From positions 310,001 through 374,000 of the forward strand of contig SRSI01000038.1 in the NCBI GenBank assembly GCA_005656395.1: DNA of 64,000 nucleotides, written 5' to 3'. Below the pieces are notes generated by a model, which saw only the letters and a program-made list of their open reading frames with translations, did no database searches and was not told the origin of the DNA. Each line of letters begins with the position of its first letter. The stretch's first letter is position 1. A program made the translations under genes and the position numbers. This stretch comes from Strongyloides papillosus (taxonomy: Eukaryota > Nematoda > Chromadorea > Rhabditida > Strongyloididae). Positions 22,016-34,141 of the stretch are shown here, in pieces.

Positions 22016-22571
22016 TTTGTATTCTGATTAATGGGTAATAAATAAAATAAATAAATGATCCAATTATTTGATTAATTTTTCAATGATTTAATTATTTAAA
22101 TGAATTTTTTTATACATAATATTAATATATTATATATATTTATTTTCTTGTAATGTTCCAAAGAGTTTTAGAATTAAAAAAGTGTTTATTTATTAATACA
22201 TGTAATTATAAATATTGAAACTAATACTACTAGTTTATAAGTTTCATCTTAGACTAATAATTAAGTATTCTTTATTTATTCCACCATATAGCAAATAAAA
22301 TTTGAATTGATCTTTAAAGTAAAATTTGTATACTAAGATTGATTTAATATAATTAACAATTTTATTTTGCAATATTTTATCAAGAATATTTACTTATAAT
22401 AAAAAAATAATGTAATTCTAGTATTTTCTCTATTGTGTAATAAGATTTTGCAAATTTCAATAGAATAATTAATGATTTTAAACTATTTCTTTTTTAGAAA
22501 AGTAAATTCAAATACTTCAATCTGCTATTCCTTAAAACAATATTATTACATTACATATTACATCTATCATC

Positions 22572-23697
22572 ATGTCAGATCTTACTCTAGTTGATTTTCT
22601 CAAAAATGTTTTTGATAATGTTGACAATAATGTCAGAAATTATCCTCTTCTCATTAAAGTAAGTTCATTATATATATATATATTTTAATATAGCTATATA
22701 ATCCTTAGGTATTGGATAATGTTAATGAAGGATTCGAAGTTAAGGATAATTTTTCAAAATTATCAAGAGTAACAATACAAGAAATCGCAGGAGAGGTTTT
22801 ACGTGCACTCGATGAAAATAAAGAAGCTTATTTAAATGTCCAATCAATTGAAATTCAAACTAAATATGACTTTAATTCAAATCAATTTTATAGAGAACTT
22901 CATATTTTAACTTATTTTTTTATTCCCAACAAAACCTTTACTCTTAAAAATGATCTTCATTTAATTGATACTGAAATAAAGTACAACGTAAATACGCCAT
23001 ATATAGTTGAAGATGATGAAAAAGAAATAAATGATATTTATACTAAGAATGATACTGACAATATCAAATTTCATCTTTATGTTCTTGTATTGGAAAAGAG
23101 CAGCCTCAATAAAAGAAAAGTTGATGGAAAATACATATTTAACATAACAATTATTGATCGTAATGGAATCACAATAAATTGTGTACATTTTATCTGTGAG
23201 TCCTCGGATGAAATCTATAGAAATGTTAACGTCGAAGAATACCATATGTTAAGATTAATTAATGCAGGAACATTTACACCAAGAAATAATCAAAGGGATT
23301 ATATGAATGCAAAAAAAAGTTTAGTTTTAAATCCTGATAAAACTATCTTTGAATCAACAGAAAAAAAATTCAAGTGTAAAGGTCTTCCCATTGATTTTAA
23401 AAATTTAAACATCACTTATTCGTTTTTTGATAATGACAGAATTGATACTGTTGGTGTAGTAGCAAAAGTTGAAAACGTGGGAACATTTATTAAGGAAAGT
23501 TCTAATACTGCTATTTCGCAAAAAATTATTTGTATAACTGATGGTCGAATAAATGTGGTAGTACACTTTATGCTGAATTGGCTTTTTTTGATTTTAAAAT
23601 TGGAAAAACAATAGGTATTAGAAATGGAGTGATAAGAAAACATATTACACATAATCATATTATAGTGTGCGGACAAGAATCCTATATTATTAGTTAA
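22572..23697 (+). pseudogene. Replication protein A large-subunit-like gene, frameshifted near its end
   Basis: Exon 1 (22572-22658) joins exon 2 (from 22709) across a 50-nt intron with GTAAGT and CTTAG ends, in phase. The protein shows an RPA1 DBD-A-like region (around 23120-23360, with the usual G.Y.F...I.DRNG..I pattern) followed by a DBD-B-like start (DTVGVVAKVENVGTF). At about 23567 the frame is lost; the -1 frame continues the expected strand order and ends at 23697. RPA1 binds single-stranded DNA in replication and repair, and Helitrons also carry RPA-like genes. At about 320 residues it is about half the length of RPA1. It is either a broken paralogue or a transposon-borne copy. Confidence 0.68.
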
Positions 23698-24010
23698 AAA
23701 TATTTTATTTTAAATTGGTGAATAACCTTCTAAAATTAATAATGTTAATAAAATTAAAATATTAGATTAAAAGGCTTTCAAAATAAACTAACAATGAAAT
23801 AATGAATGACAAAAAGAATTTTTATATTTATATATTGTTTGGAATAAGGTCTTAAAATTCAAAATTTTCTATTTTTTCCTTTTTGTTCTTTTTGTTCTAT
23901 TTGTTCTAAAGGTTCTAAATTATTTTTTTCTTTAGATTATATTATAGTATAATCTAACTTATTAAAGATGGTTTAGAGAAATATGAAAAAAATTAGGTAA
24001 TATAGATGAT

Positions 24011-24563
24011 ATGACTATTAAACAACTGAATTTACAAGTCATTCCAAATAAATCTACAATAGATGAAATAATAAAGAAGGTAAATATCTAATACATGCAA
24101 ATATATTACCTTCGAATTACAATATTGAACCTGTCCAATTTTACACCATTGGAAAAATCTCATTTTTTGGAGGATTTGAAGAATCACGTAATAATTCAGG
24201 AAAATACGGTCCGTTTGCAAAAGTAACCGTGTCGGATTCATTGGTTCATATAAAAAAGTCTCTCTGTTCGCAAACAGACTTCAAAGAGTAGTTTCGAAGA
24301 TAATTAAAAATTTTAATAAATCTATAAATAGTGGTGAAGATGGAGACAACACTTTAAAATATCTTTTAGATAAACCAATGGTTCTCAGAATAAAAGTTAA
24401 AAATTATATATCTCCCGAAATGGATGAAGATGGAAAACAAGTAGTAAAAGCAAATAGAACCTTTGATTATATTGATCCCTGTTCAGATAATCATTATAAA
24501 CAATGGCTTGAACGTATGCTAGCGGATATCAAAAAACTAACAGAGATGAATGGTAATCTTTAA
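24011..24563 (+). pseudogene. OB-fold-like gene fragment with two frameshifts
   Basis: Three overlapping frames give one continuous-looking product: 24011-24079, then a shifted frame to about 24265, then a third frame to TAA at 24563. The middle part has a beta-rich pattern ending in a VTVSDS strand, and the last part contains a LRIKVKNYISPE strand and a helical tail. The style recalls single-stranded-DNA-binding OB folds and it lies 320 bp after the RPA1-like gene, but no family is certain. Two frame changes in 550 bp make it a probable pseudogene. Confidence 0.45.
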
Positions 24564-26329
24564 AACAGAGATAATCAATTCTTCATGTTTTTATTTTTTC
24601 TATACAAAAAGTTTACAAAAAATATTAACATACTACACCATCATGTGTTATTATGTAATTTTAAAGTTATTATAATAATTGTTGTTATGTAATTTTAAAA
24701 TCATTATAATAGTTATTGTAGTAACAAATTATATAAAATTTGTTTATTTTAAATATTATAATATAATTTCTTATGATTTTTATGCATATAATGGTCTAAA
24801 ATTTTTTGTTTCGGTAGATTGTGAGACCAATTTCAAATAAATTTTTTACTATTGTTATGTAACTTTAAAATCATTATAATAATTATGATAAATTGAGTTA
24901 ATATTAATAAATTAATATACATTTTAATTTTTTTATTTAGTAATTATTTATAGAAATCAAAACAAGATTTTATTATAATAATTACTTATAAATAAATAAA
25001 AAGAATTAATAATTTAAAATTCAAAGACATAAGAAAACAAAAAGCTTATTCATAAGATAGCACTGCTGAATATAAATATAAAAAAGAATTTCTTATAAAA
25101 AGAATAATGATTATAAAATGCCTTTATTTAAGATATGAATCTATTTGAATCTATTTAAATTCTGTTTTTTGAGTCACAAATTAACATAAAGTTGCAATAT
25201 ACATATGTAAATGTTAAAAAATATAAAAATAAGTTAAAAATTCCTATATATCAAAATAATCAACATACTGCAATGGAAAGGCATGCTTTTAACTTTATCA
25301 TCAAGAGAAGTCAAATTACTTTAAATACATAGATTAATATTAAGAATTTCTATATATCGAAATAATCAACATACTTCAACTGAAAGGTATATCCTTTGAC
25401 TCTACCACCAGGAGAAATCAAATTACCTTAAATACATAGATTAAAAATTTATTTGTTGAAATGATTGTTGAATACAAAATTCAAACACAAAATTCAAAAA
25501 ATTTAATGTGTTTGTCATATAACAAGCACAGCAATAACAGAACTAATTTTATTGAACATCTTTAAAACACCTGTTTACTCAGGCCCCCTTTAACTTTTGT
25601 TGTAGAAATTGTTTAAAAGTATAAAAAATTAGTTCACTATCAACATTGCTTACTTCTTCTAATAAATATACTATTGAATAACGATATACTATTATTTATT
25701 TAACTTTCTCTTTAAATAAAACCCTTTTTTGAAGATGGTAATTATGCGAAGCTCTCAAATCTTCAACTTTATTTTTTAATTTAATGTATAACCCTTTTTG
25801 TAATTTTAAAAAAGTAATAACTCTTATCTATTAATTTTTTACCCTCGATCTCACTTTATATAATTATTTACTTCCTACATTTTACAAGTATAATATTTCT
25901 ATATAAAGGCACTCCCGCTCCAAAAACGAAATATCCATCTTCTAGACACTTCATTAATTTAACATTATAATAGTATATACATATAGATGTATATTATATT
26001 CTACACACGTATACATACAGTTTTTTATCACAGCATTGATAATAATAAAAGATTTTTTTTATTCAACTTAATTGTTGTACATTTACTATAAAAATATTAT
26101 AACATGTATATATTGTTTTGTTTTTATTGAGATAAGTGCCAATTATTATAGTTAGAAATAAAGAAAAGAAGAAAATAACGACGATCATTTTTAGTCTTGA
26201 GTGAAATAAGATAAAATAAGTATGCTTCTCATTCATCAGTATAAAGTATCAGAAAAATATCTTCGTTATTTTTGCCATTGCTTTTTCTTTACTACTATTA
26301 CTATAAATTTATCTATAACAAAAAGAAAT
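24564..26329. repeat. AT-rich non-coding stretch with a 106-bp tandem duplication
   Basis: No gene seen. A two-copy tandem repeat lies at about 25236-25341 and 25342-25447 (both contain TATATATC(A/G)AAATAATCAACATACT). A recurrent TTGTTATGTAATTTTAAA(A/G) motif near 24640-24860 is also repeated. Confidence 0.55.
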
Positions 26330-28440
26330 AAGAAAAAAAATTTTGTCTCTCTCATAACTCCTCTTAAACTTAACCGATTTTTATGAGTAAATAGCCAAAA
26401 GATGTGTTTTTTTCTAACTTAGTGGGGAAGATAGGTCTCAAAAGTTTTTGGGCCATAATTGGCCATGTTATCTTTAAAAAACATCGTTTTTTTGGCCTTT
26501 TTTAGCATAGATTTGACCAGGGGTAAACGTTATTTCAAAATAGATAATATATAACAGTTTATATACCATTTGAAAGGTCTACTACCAGAATAGGGGGGAA
26601 ACACAATTCTATTGAATTTTAACAAAAATTGGCGGAGTTATGATACAAAGAGTGGTGACCATTTTTAAAAAATGATTAAAAAGTTAAATAGTTATAACTT
26701 AGTTAAAACTTGATGAAATGAAATAAAATAGTATCTGTTATATAGATATTAGTCTAACTTAAAAAACAAGTATCTAACGAACTTTATAGCTCAACTATGA
26801 AAGAAGTTATATTAATTTGAATGTCAACTTTTTTGCCTTTTTTTCATTTTTATTGTAAAAATCAATTTTGTTCCAGACATAACTCTTTTCAAACTTGATC
26901 AATTTTTATGGTCAAGTAGTCATTTGATGTATTTTTTTTTCAACTTAGGGGGGAAAGGGAGTTTTAAAACTTTTGGTTCATAACTGGCTAAATTATTTTT
27001 AGAAAACATCACTTTTTTATACCCTTTTTTGTGTAGTTTTGTCTTTCGGATAACTTTTGTAAAAGTAAATGGAATGTTTTGATTTATAGCTCATTGGAAA
27101 GGTACAAGTATGGAATAAGGGGGAAACACAGCAGCAAAAAGATTAATAAAGTATCGGCCAAGTTATGGGTCAATAAGTGATGACCATTTTTTCAGCAAAT
27201 AATAAAAATTTAAATAGTTCTTAAATAATGGAAACTTGAACAAATAAAGTAAACATAATTTTTTTAATAGATCTAGGTCTAACTTAAAAAATGAAACTAT
27301 TGCGAAGTTTATAGCTTATCTAGAAAACGATTTATGCCAATTTTAATGTCATTTTCCTTGCATTTTTCCATTTTAATTGTAAAAATCAATTTTGTTCCAG
27401 ACATAACTCTCTATAAACTTTATCAATTTTTATAGCCAAATAGTCATTTGATGTATTTTTTTCCAACTTAATGCGGAAAATGAGTCTCAAAACTTTTGGT
27501 CTATAAGTGGCCAAGTTATATTTATAAAATACTATTTTTTGGAACAATTTTTGCATAGTTTTGTCTTTCAGATAACTTTTGTAAAAGTGGACGGATTTTT
27601 TTTGTTTTTAACTCATTTGAAATGTAAAAGTCAGGAATAAGGGAGAAACTTAATAAAATTTAGATTAATAAAGAATTAGCAAAGTTATTGGTCAATGAGT
27701 GATGACCATTTTTTTCGTAAAAATTAAAAAGTTAGATAGATATTACCTCATTAAAACTTCATAAAACTAAGTTGATATGGTTTTTTACATAGATTTAAGT
27801 ATAACTTAAAAATAAGACTATTGCGAAGTTTATAGCTTATATACGAAACGATTTATGCCAATTTTAATTTCATTTTTCTCTCTTTTTTCTATTTCCTTTG
27901 TAAAAGTCAATTTTCTTCTAGACATTACTCTTTTCAAAGTTGATCAATTTTTATGGTCAAATAGTTATTTGATGTATTTATTTTCAACTAATAGGGGAAA
28001 ATGGGTCTTAAAACTTTTGATCTATAATTGGCCAATTTTTTTTTTAAAAATATCACTTTTTAGCCACATTTTTGCATAGTTTTGTTCCAAAAATAACTTT
28101 TTTAAAGGTTAATTTAACTCTGTGATTTATGACTCATTTATAAGGTACAAATATGGAAAAGAGGGAAATTTAATATTAAAATAATCAACAAAAAATTAGT
28201 AAAGTTATGGATTAAAATTTGACAATCATTTTTTTAGCAGAAATAAAAATTTTTAAATATTATAACTTTATAAAAAATTGTTTAAAATGAATAAAATTAA
28301 ATGTAGAATATAGATCAAAGTCTGATTTTAAATATAAAACCATAACAAAGTTTGTAGCTTAAAAACAAAAACTTTTTTTAGGTATTAATTTTTTTGTTTT
28401 TTCTCATTTACATATTTGTAAAATTAACGTAAATATGTAG
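26330..28440 (+). repeat. Tandem array, four diverged copies with ~522-bp period
   Basis: The landmark CAT(A/T)ACTC...AATTTTTATGG(T)CAA recurs at 26353, 26878, 27402 and 27923, spacings of 525, 524 and 521. Each unit also has a GGGGAAA...AAAACTTTTGG segment and a TTTTGTCTTTC(A/G)GATAACTTTTGTAAAAGT segment. Divergence between units is considerable, so the array is old. No coding content. Confidence 0.88.
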
Positions 28441-28783
28441 TTAATAGAGCAATATATTAAATTGTTTATACCAATTCAAAGGTATGATGAAAAGTCACTT
28501 AAATTGTTACTTGAAAATATTCAAATATACATTTTCATTTACCTTTTAGATAATAAATGAGATTCTTTTTGTTGGGTAGATTTTTTTTAACTAAACAGTT
28601 TCAATAAATGTAAACGTCATGAAATGATTCTCACAATCAGAAATATTTCATATATTATAACAATGTATTGTCGGTTATTTTATTTCTCCATAAATACGTA
28701 ATTTAATAAAACAATTTTTTTATACAGATACTTTGATTAATGATTTTGTATAAAAATTCATTATTAAAAAATATGCTCTGCGG

Positions 28784-28821
28784 ACCAGCTCTGACCTGCC
28801 GAAGGCGGGTCTAAGGCTGGT
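28784..28821. other. GC-rich nested hairpin in AT-rich DNA
   Basis: An outer 6-bp stem (ACCAGC / GCTGGT) encloses an inner 7-bp stem (ACCTGCC / GGCGGGT, one G-T pair, GAA loop). It is one of the few GC-rich spots in the non-coding part of the window. It may be a terminal structure of a mobile element or a small structured RNA; neither is proven. Confidence 0.6.
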
Positions 28822-28889
28822 TACTATAAAAAATTATAAACTGGATATTGCTATAATTTGAATAATTGAAAGATTAGGACATTTGTTTA

Positions 28890-30181
28890 TTAACTGTTAA
28901 TGAAATAAACATTTGGGGAGCTGATTTATCTGATGTCTTTGAACAATTTACAATGCAAGTTAATGGTCTGGATGATACTTCTAATGGATCAAATTATAAG
29001 ACTACCATAAAAGATCTTAAATGTATGATAGGTAAAGATCCTAATGTCTATAGAATTAACAATAAACCCATACAAAGATTTGAAGTAACAGCAAAGGCTG
29101 TTAAGTTCAATTCTGATTTTAATTTAATTACAATAGAAGAAAAAGAAATGGAAGATACAGTTAAAAGAAATACTTTTAAAATTGAAGCAAGAATTTTAAA
29201 AGCAAGTGTCTCAATGATGTGTCTTGTTTGACAATTTTGATGAATTTTACTTATATAAGGTTTATTGAGTTGTTTTAACGTCACCTTTTTTACGTGCAGT
29301 TATTGTGTGTTTTTTGATTACTAACAAAATAAAATAATTTTATTAACAGCAAGTTTTTTTAATAAGACTTTTTAGTAAGATTTTTTTTAATTTTCTAGTC
29401 TTCTATAAAAGATCAATCAAGAGAGATAGGGAAAATAGACAATTCTAATGATGAAGGAATATTAGTTTTTTTAACGAATTCAATTTCAAAAGGAGTTATT
29501 GCTAATTATATACTTGAAGGAGTTTTTAAGATAGATAAAATTTCGTTTTATCAAAAACTTTTCAATATGGAGATAATGAAAAAGGCAATAAGTTTGAATA
29601 TTTTTAGCCCATTAAATGAAATACCAATTTCAAGTGTAACAGATGGATTTGTAGATGATGAAGAATGTAAAAGAGAAGTTTCCGATATTGCAAGTCCTGG
29701 TAATAATGAGAATGACATCAATGATAGTACTATTATGTCACACTCACCATCTGTAAAGAATGAAAAATCAGCTGTTTTTGCTCCAGTATCAGAGATAGAT
29801 GGTCAAATGACACCAAAAGTATCAAATTTTTTAAAGTGTAAAAATATGTCCGATGTTCATTCAATTTCTTCACAAGGAACGCTTTCACAAACATTTTTTC
29901 AAACTCCTTATAAGAAAAGATGTCTTTTTTCAACTCCAAGTTCATATAATAGTATGGATGTTTATATAGATGCTGATTCAGATGTAAAGGAAAGTCAAGT
30001 CATTAATGCCATTGAAATGGAACTCGAATATTCAAAAAATTAAAAGATTAAATTTGATCTTATTGAGGAACGTTTGGAGATTAAAAAACGTGGTACATTA
30101 ATAGATATTTTGGCGAAGTTAAATGACAAATATGAAGTTGTTGATGGATTGATTATGATACAAAGAAAAAAAATAATGTAA
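28890..30181 (+). pseudogene. Second RPA/OB-fold-like gene fragment with disordered tail and in-frame stop
   Basis: The frame begins near 28890 with an INIWGADLSDVF stretch that resembles the end of an OB fold (the LWG..A..F pattern). It continues to about 29209, where a 5' splice site is plausible. An intron ends at TTTTCTAG (29399). Exon 2 runs in phase to TAA at 30041-30043 and encodes a Ser/Thr-rich acidic tail. The same frame then reopens for 45 codons to 30181 with a helix-rich, winged-helix-like ending. The stop could be a nonsense change or a real end. Five kilobases away lie two other OB-fold-like fragments, which suggests one scattered or duplicated locus. Confidence 0.45.
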
Positions 30182-30229
30182 TTTGAGGTTAATTTATCTA
30201 CTCAGTAATATCCAGTAATGAAAAACCTA

Positions 30230-30350
30230 TTTAATAATTAATTCATTTATCTAGTGAAGAACTTACACATTTAGTAATTAATTCATTTATCTAATGGAAA
30301 ACTTATACATTAAATAATCAATTTGTCTATCTAATGAAGAATCCCCACTT
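30230..30350 (+). repeat. Short tandem repeat, ~40-bp period, three copies
   Basis: Units AATTAATTCATTTATCTA(G/A)TG... start at 30236, 30276 and 30315. Non-coding. Confidence 0.7.
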
Positions 30351-30439
30351 TATTTAGAAGAGTAAGGAGCATGTGTAAATAATTTTCGATATTGAAACTT
30401 TTTTATATCTTAATATATGTAACTTTATGTGCTGATTTC

Positions 30440-31970
30440 AAAAAACGCAATATTTTTATTATCTGAAGTTCCGTTCTTGAGATACAGCTACTTAAAGGTG
30501 TTTTGATGTGTTAGTCTTGACCCCCTTAAAGTTATTCGTTTTATCTGAAATTTTACAGGTATATATAGTTTTAGATACTAATAATATTAAAATAAAAAAA
30601 AGTTAAAATTTCAAGTTCATTCTTGAGATTTTGGATTTTCTCCAAAATGGCCGAAAAAAAAACCTAAATTCTTACATTTTAAAATGATATATCAGGATTC
30701 AGAGAAGAAAATCGAAAAAAAGAAAAAAAGCCATCCTAAGTTTCTTTTTAACTTACATTTTGACTATAATTCCAAGAAAATTGAAAAACTTTAAGTGCCA
30801 TAAAACCGTTGCAGAAATTTTTTGTATTTTTTTAAAAAAAGTATGTCAAGAAGAAACTTTTTGAATAAAGTGTTTCTACAACTTTTATGTAGAATTAAAT
30901 TATCTATCGAATGATATATATATCATGTTCATTCATTCATCCGTTCTCGAGATATAGAGAAAAAAGTGATTTTTTAATTTTTTGAAAAAGTGGTATTTTT
31001 TAGTTTCAAGAATGGAAAAAAGTTTCAATACGTCTATTTTTTTAGAATGTCTTGAATTTCCCCGTTAGAGAAATTTGTTGCGAACATTTTAAGATATTAA
31101 CCGTTCATTTATCTTTTTTCATTCTTGAGTTAGTCAAAAAACAAATTGGTCAATTTTTTTTCTAATTTTTAAATTTTAAAAAAAAAGTATGCAAAATTAA
31201 TTTTTTTCAATATAAAATGTTTACAGAATTTATATGAAATTTAATTCTCTATCGAATGACATATAGATCGTCTTAATCCCATTATCCGTTGTCGAGATAT
31301 ATCTCATTAAGTACTATATTTTGAAATTCGGTACCTCCATTTTTCCCTCAATACTGATTTTTTTATTCAAAATTTCACATATAAATGTAATTTCTAATGA
31401 TTATTTACATGCAAACAATAAAATTTACCAAAAAAGTCCGATCCCGAAAATAGTAAATCATCGGAAATTTCCCCCTATTTTAGAAGAAAAGTTTACTTCT
31501 TTAAATGGTTTTCGTTTTCTGTACTTATTTCTATAAAAATAAAAAATGCATTTTAATGTGCTCGATAGAAAAAATAAATGTTAGATTCATTTGAATTTTT
31601 GCTCTTGAGATAAATCTATTTAAATGAAAATAATCTTGAAATGTTGTGATCCCCTAAAACTCTTTAAAAATGATCCTAATAACTAGAAATTTCAAAGGCA
31701 CGTCAATTTCTTATGGTTGTTATGTATAAACAATAAAATTTACCAAAAAAGTTCGATCCCGAAAATAGTAAGTCATCGAAAATTTCCCTATATTTCAGAG
31801 GAAAAGTTTACTTCTTAAATAGTTTTCGTTATATGCACTTTTTTTATTAAAATAAAAATGTATTTTAAACATGTTGAACAGAAGAAATAAATATTAGCTT
31901 CATTTGAATTTTTGCTTTTGAGATACATCTACTTCATTGAGAATAATATTAAAATTTGTAATCTCCCAAA
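30440..31970 (+). repeat. Degenerate tandem array, ~315-330-bp period
   Basis: The clearest pair shares AAACAATAAAATTTACCAAAAAAGT..GATCCCGAAAATAGTAA-type sequence at 31413 and 31728 (315 bp apart). Older copies are marked by recurring TC(T/G)(C/T)GAGATA(T/C)A landmarks at about 30480, 30630, 30945, 31290, 31605 and 31915. The unit differs from the 522-bp array upstream. No gene is seen from 30190 to 32467. Confidence 0.75.
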
Positions 31971-32467
31971 AAAAATTACAAGAACAACTGATTCTTTGAA
32001 AGAAAAACAAAAAACAACAATTTATAAAAGTCATTGGATTAATTGTTTTAAACAATTTTAAATATTAATTTATATTTTTAAGAATATAGTATATCAGATG
32101 GGTGGAAAAATTGGTTTTTATTTAATTATATATAATTTTTGTGCCGATTAAGATTTTTTTTAATCAGTGCAATATAGGATATATGAAAATTATTACGATA
32201 TGATAAAAAAGTTAAAATCAAATTATATTTGGCTTTTTGAGATTTAACAAAATTTTCATTAAATATCATTTATTCTTGAATAGAATAGGTTTTTTCCTCT
32301 AAGTCTTTTATGTTAAAATGATCTAAACTAAATTGTCTCAAAATACCGCAATCTAGCCGCACATTTTAAAAATTTTGAAAAAATGTTTACAAATTTATGA
32401 TAAAGCGATGCACATACTTATTTTTAAAAAAATGTAAAAATATCAAAAAGTTTTGCTATGCTTTATA

Positions 32468-34141
32468 CACAGAAAAAAAAAAAAGGACAAATTTTGACAA
32501 ATCTATCTATAATGCAAAAAAATGTCCCACCATTTTAAAAAATTGAATATTATTCAAATTTTAAAATTATCAAGCAATAGCAAAAATTTTTAAACAACAC
32601 AAAATATTGGGTTGTCGCATACATTTTGTCGTTTTTTTATAAAGAGATATATATGTTTAACTTTTTAAATTAATGTGACTTTTTTAAATTTTGATATTTT
32701 TTATGACATTATGCTCATTTAGATCTTAACTTGTTTTTTTATTTTATAAAATATGATATTAAAAGTTAATTTCGTGTAAAATTATTGATGTTTTAATAAA
32801 AATCATTATTTTAAACAATCTATTAACGACAAAAAGTTTAAAAATTTCGCAACAATAATAAAGAAAAGCAGTAATTATTTACTCACACAAAGTATTATTA
32901 TTTAAAAATATTAATTTAGTATTCGTTCTTATTTTAAATTAAAATATGTAAAAGTTATTTTTTTTACTATAAATAAAAATCTATATTATTTTATAACTTT
33001 TCATAATTTTGATTTTTAAAGATGATCTATAAAAGACATGGAAAATGAAATTTGACAGTCAACTACATTAAATATGCTACATATTTGTAAAATTTGCTAC
33101 ATCTTATGATATTTTGCGTCATCTTTTTGACCAATTTGCGCTATCTTTGTACATTTTGTGCCATCTTTTTTAGCAATTTGACCATCTTAGTACATTTTTG
33201 CGACATGTATCTTTCATACCATATAAATTATCTTTCAACATAATTTAGGTATGTTAAAGAGTAAAATAATATTATTAAAATAAAGTGGAATTGAATTGGA
33301 AAAAGTGACTTTCGCTTGTCTATTGGGTAACAAAAATGATTTTTTTAAGAAACTTACATAATATGGGCAAGCGAAAAAGCACTCTTTTTTATTTTTTACT
33401 AACTTATTTTTTGATTATTCCATTGGATTCAGTTCACACACGGTATCGCACTTTACAGCGACCCCTACCCTAATTTAGTTAAAAAAAAGACGATGGAAAT
33501 CAACTTGCCCGTGGTCACCTATGATCAAGCGAAATGACATTAAAAAAAAGGAAAAAATATGAGTAACCATGGACAAGCAAATGTCCACCGTCTGAAAAAA
33601 GGTGGCACAAATTGGTCAAAAAGATGTAGCAAAAATGACGGAAATGGCGCAAATTGATAAAAAAGATGGCGCAAAATGTCATAAGATATAGCAAATTTTA
33701 CAAATATGTAACATATTTGATGTAGATAACTCTTAAATTCTGGGGTTAAAAAAACATTATGAAAACAATTTAGAGCATCAAATGTGAAAATTTCATAAAA
33801 TACCATTTATAATAATTCAAACAATTGAAAAATATTTAAAAAATGTACTGTAATATGTTAAAAATGTTTTTTTTATAAAAGTGTTTGTAATTTTACATAG
33901 AATTAAATTCTAACCTTGTATTTTAAAATTTATTGTAGAAAACAACTTATGTTCTAAAATAAAAATAGTATACTAAAAAAAGAGAAACTTATTTTAATAA
34001 TTCACTAATTATTGTTTTAATTTTTTATGTACAAAATAATTGTGATAAAATTAGTCGCAAATAAAGAAAATTTGAATTTTATTTGGTGGGACAAATTTAT
34101 TACATTTTTTGCAAACCTGTGTCCTTTTTTTTTTTTGTGTG
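32468..34141 (+). mobile_element. N1 non-autonomous element, copy with a nested insertion
   Basis: TA at 32466-32467 and 34142-34143. Imperfect terminal inverted repeats of about 60 bp start CACA(C)A(G)AAAAAAAAAAAGGACA. Internal segments match 61192-62154 throughout, apart from a 663-bp insertion at 33063-33725. No transposase ORF is present, so it depends on a helper, probably a Tc1/mariner-type enzyme given the TA sites. Confidence 0.85.
33063..33725. mobile_element. Inverted-repeat element nested in N1, with subterminal repeats
   Basis: Terminal inverted repeats of at least 100 bp begin CTACAT(T/C)AAATATG. Within each arm a TTTGCG(C/T)CATCTTTTT motif is repeated several times in tandem with variations, typical of clustered transposase-binding sites. 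It is absent from the N1 copy at 61192, which fixes it as an insertion. No coding capacity; the target duplication is unclear. Confidence 0.75.

Noticed and set aside
22712..22720. Start of the RPA1-like ORF at a TTG near 22712
   Set aside because: A 50-nt intron with canonical ends joins it to an ATG exon at 22572 in phase.
28784..28821. Helitron 3' end at the GC-rich hairpin
   Set aside because: The hairpin is followed directly by CTAA, but the spacing is short, the next base is G rather than T, and no matching 5' end was found.
33540..33806. 88-codon minus-strand ORF inside the nested element at 33063-33725
   Set aside because: It runs across the inverted-repeat motifs and the element boundary, and its Phe/Leu/Pro content reflects the repeated motif. 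Not a gene.
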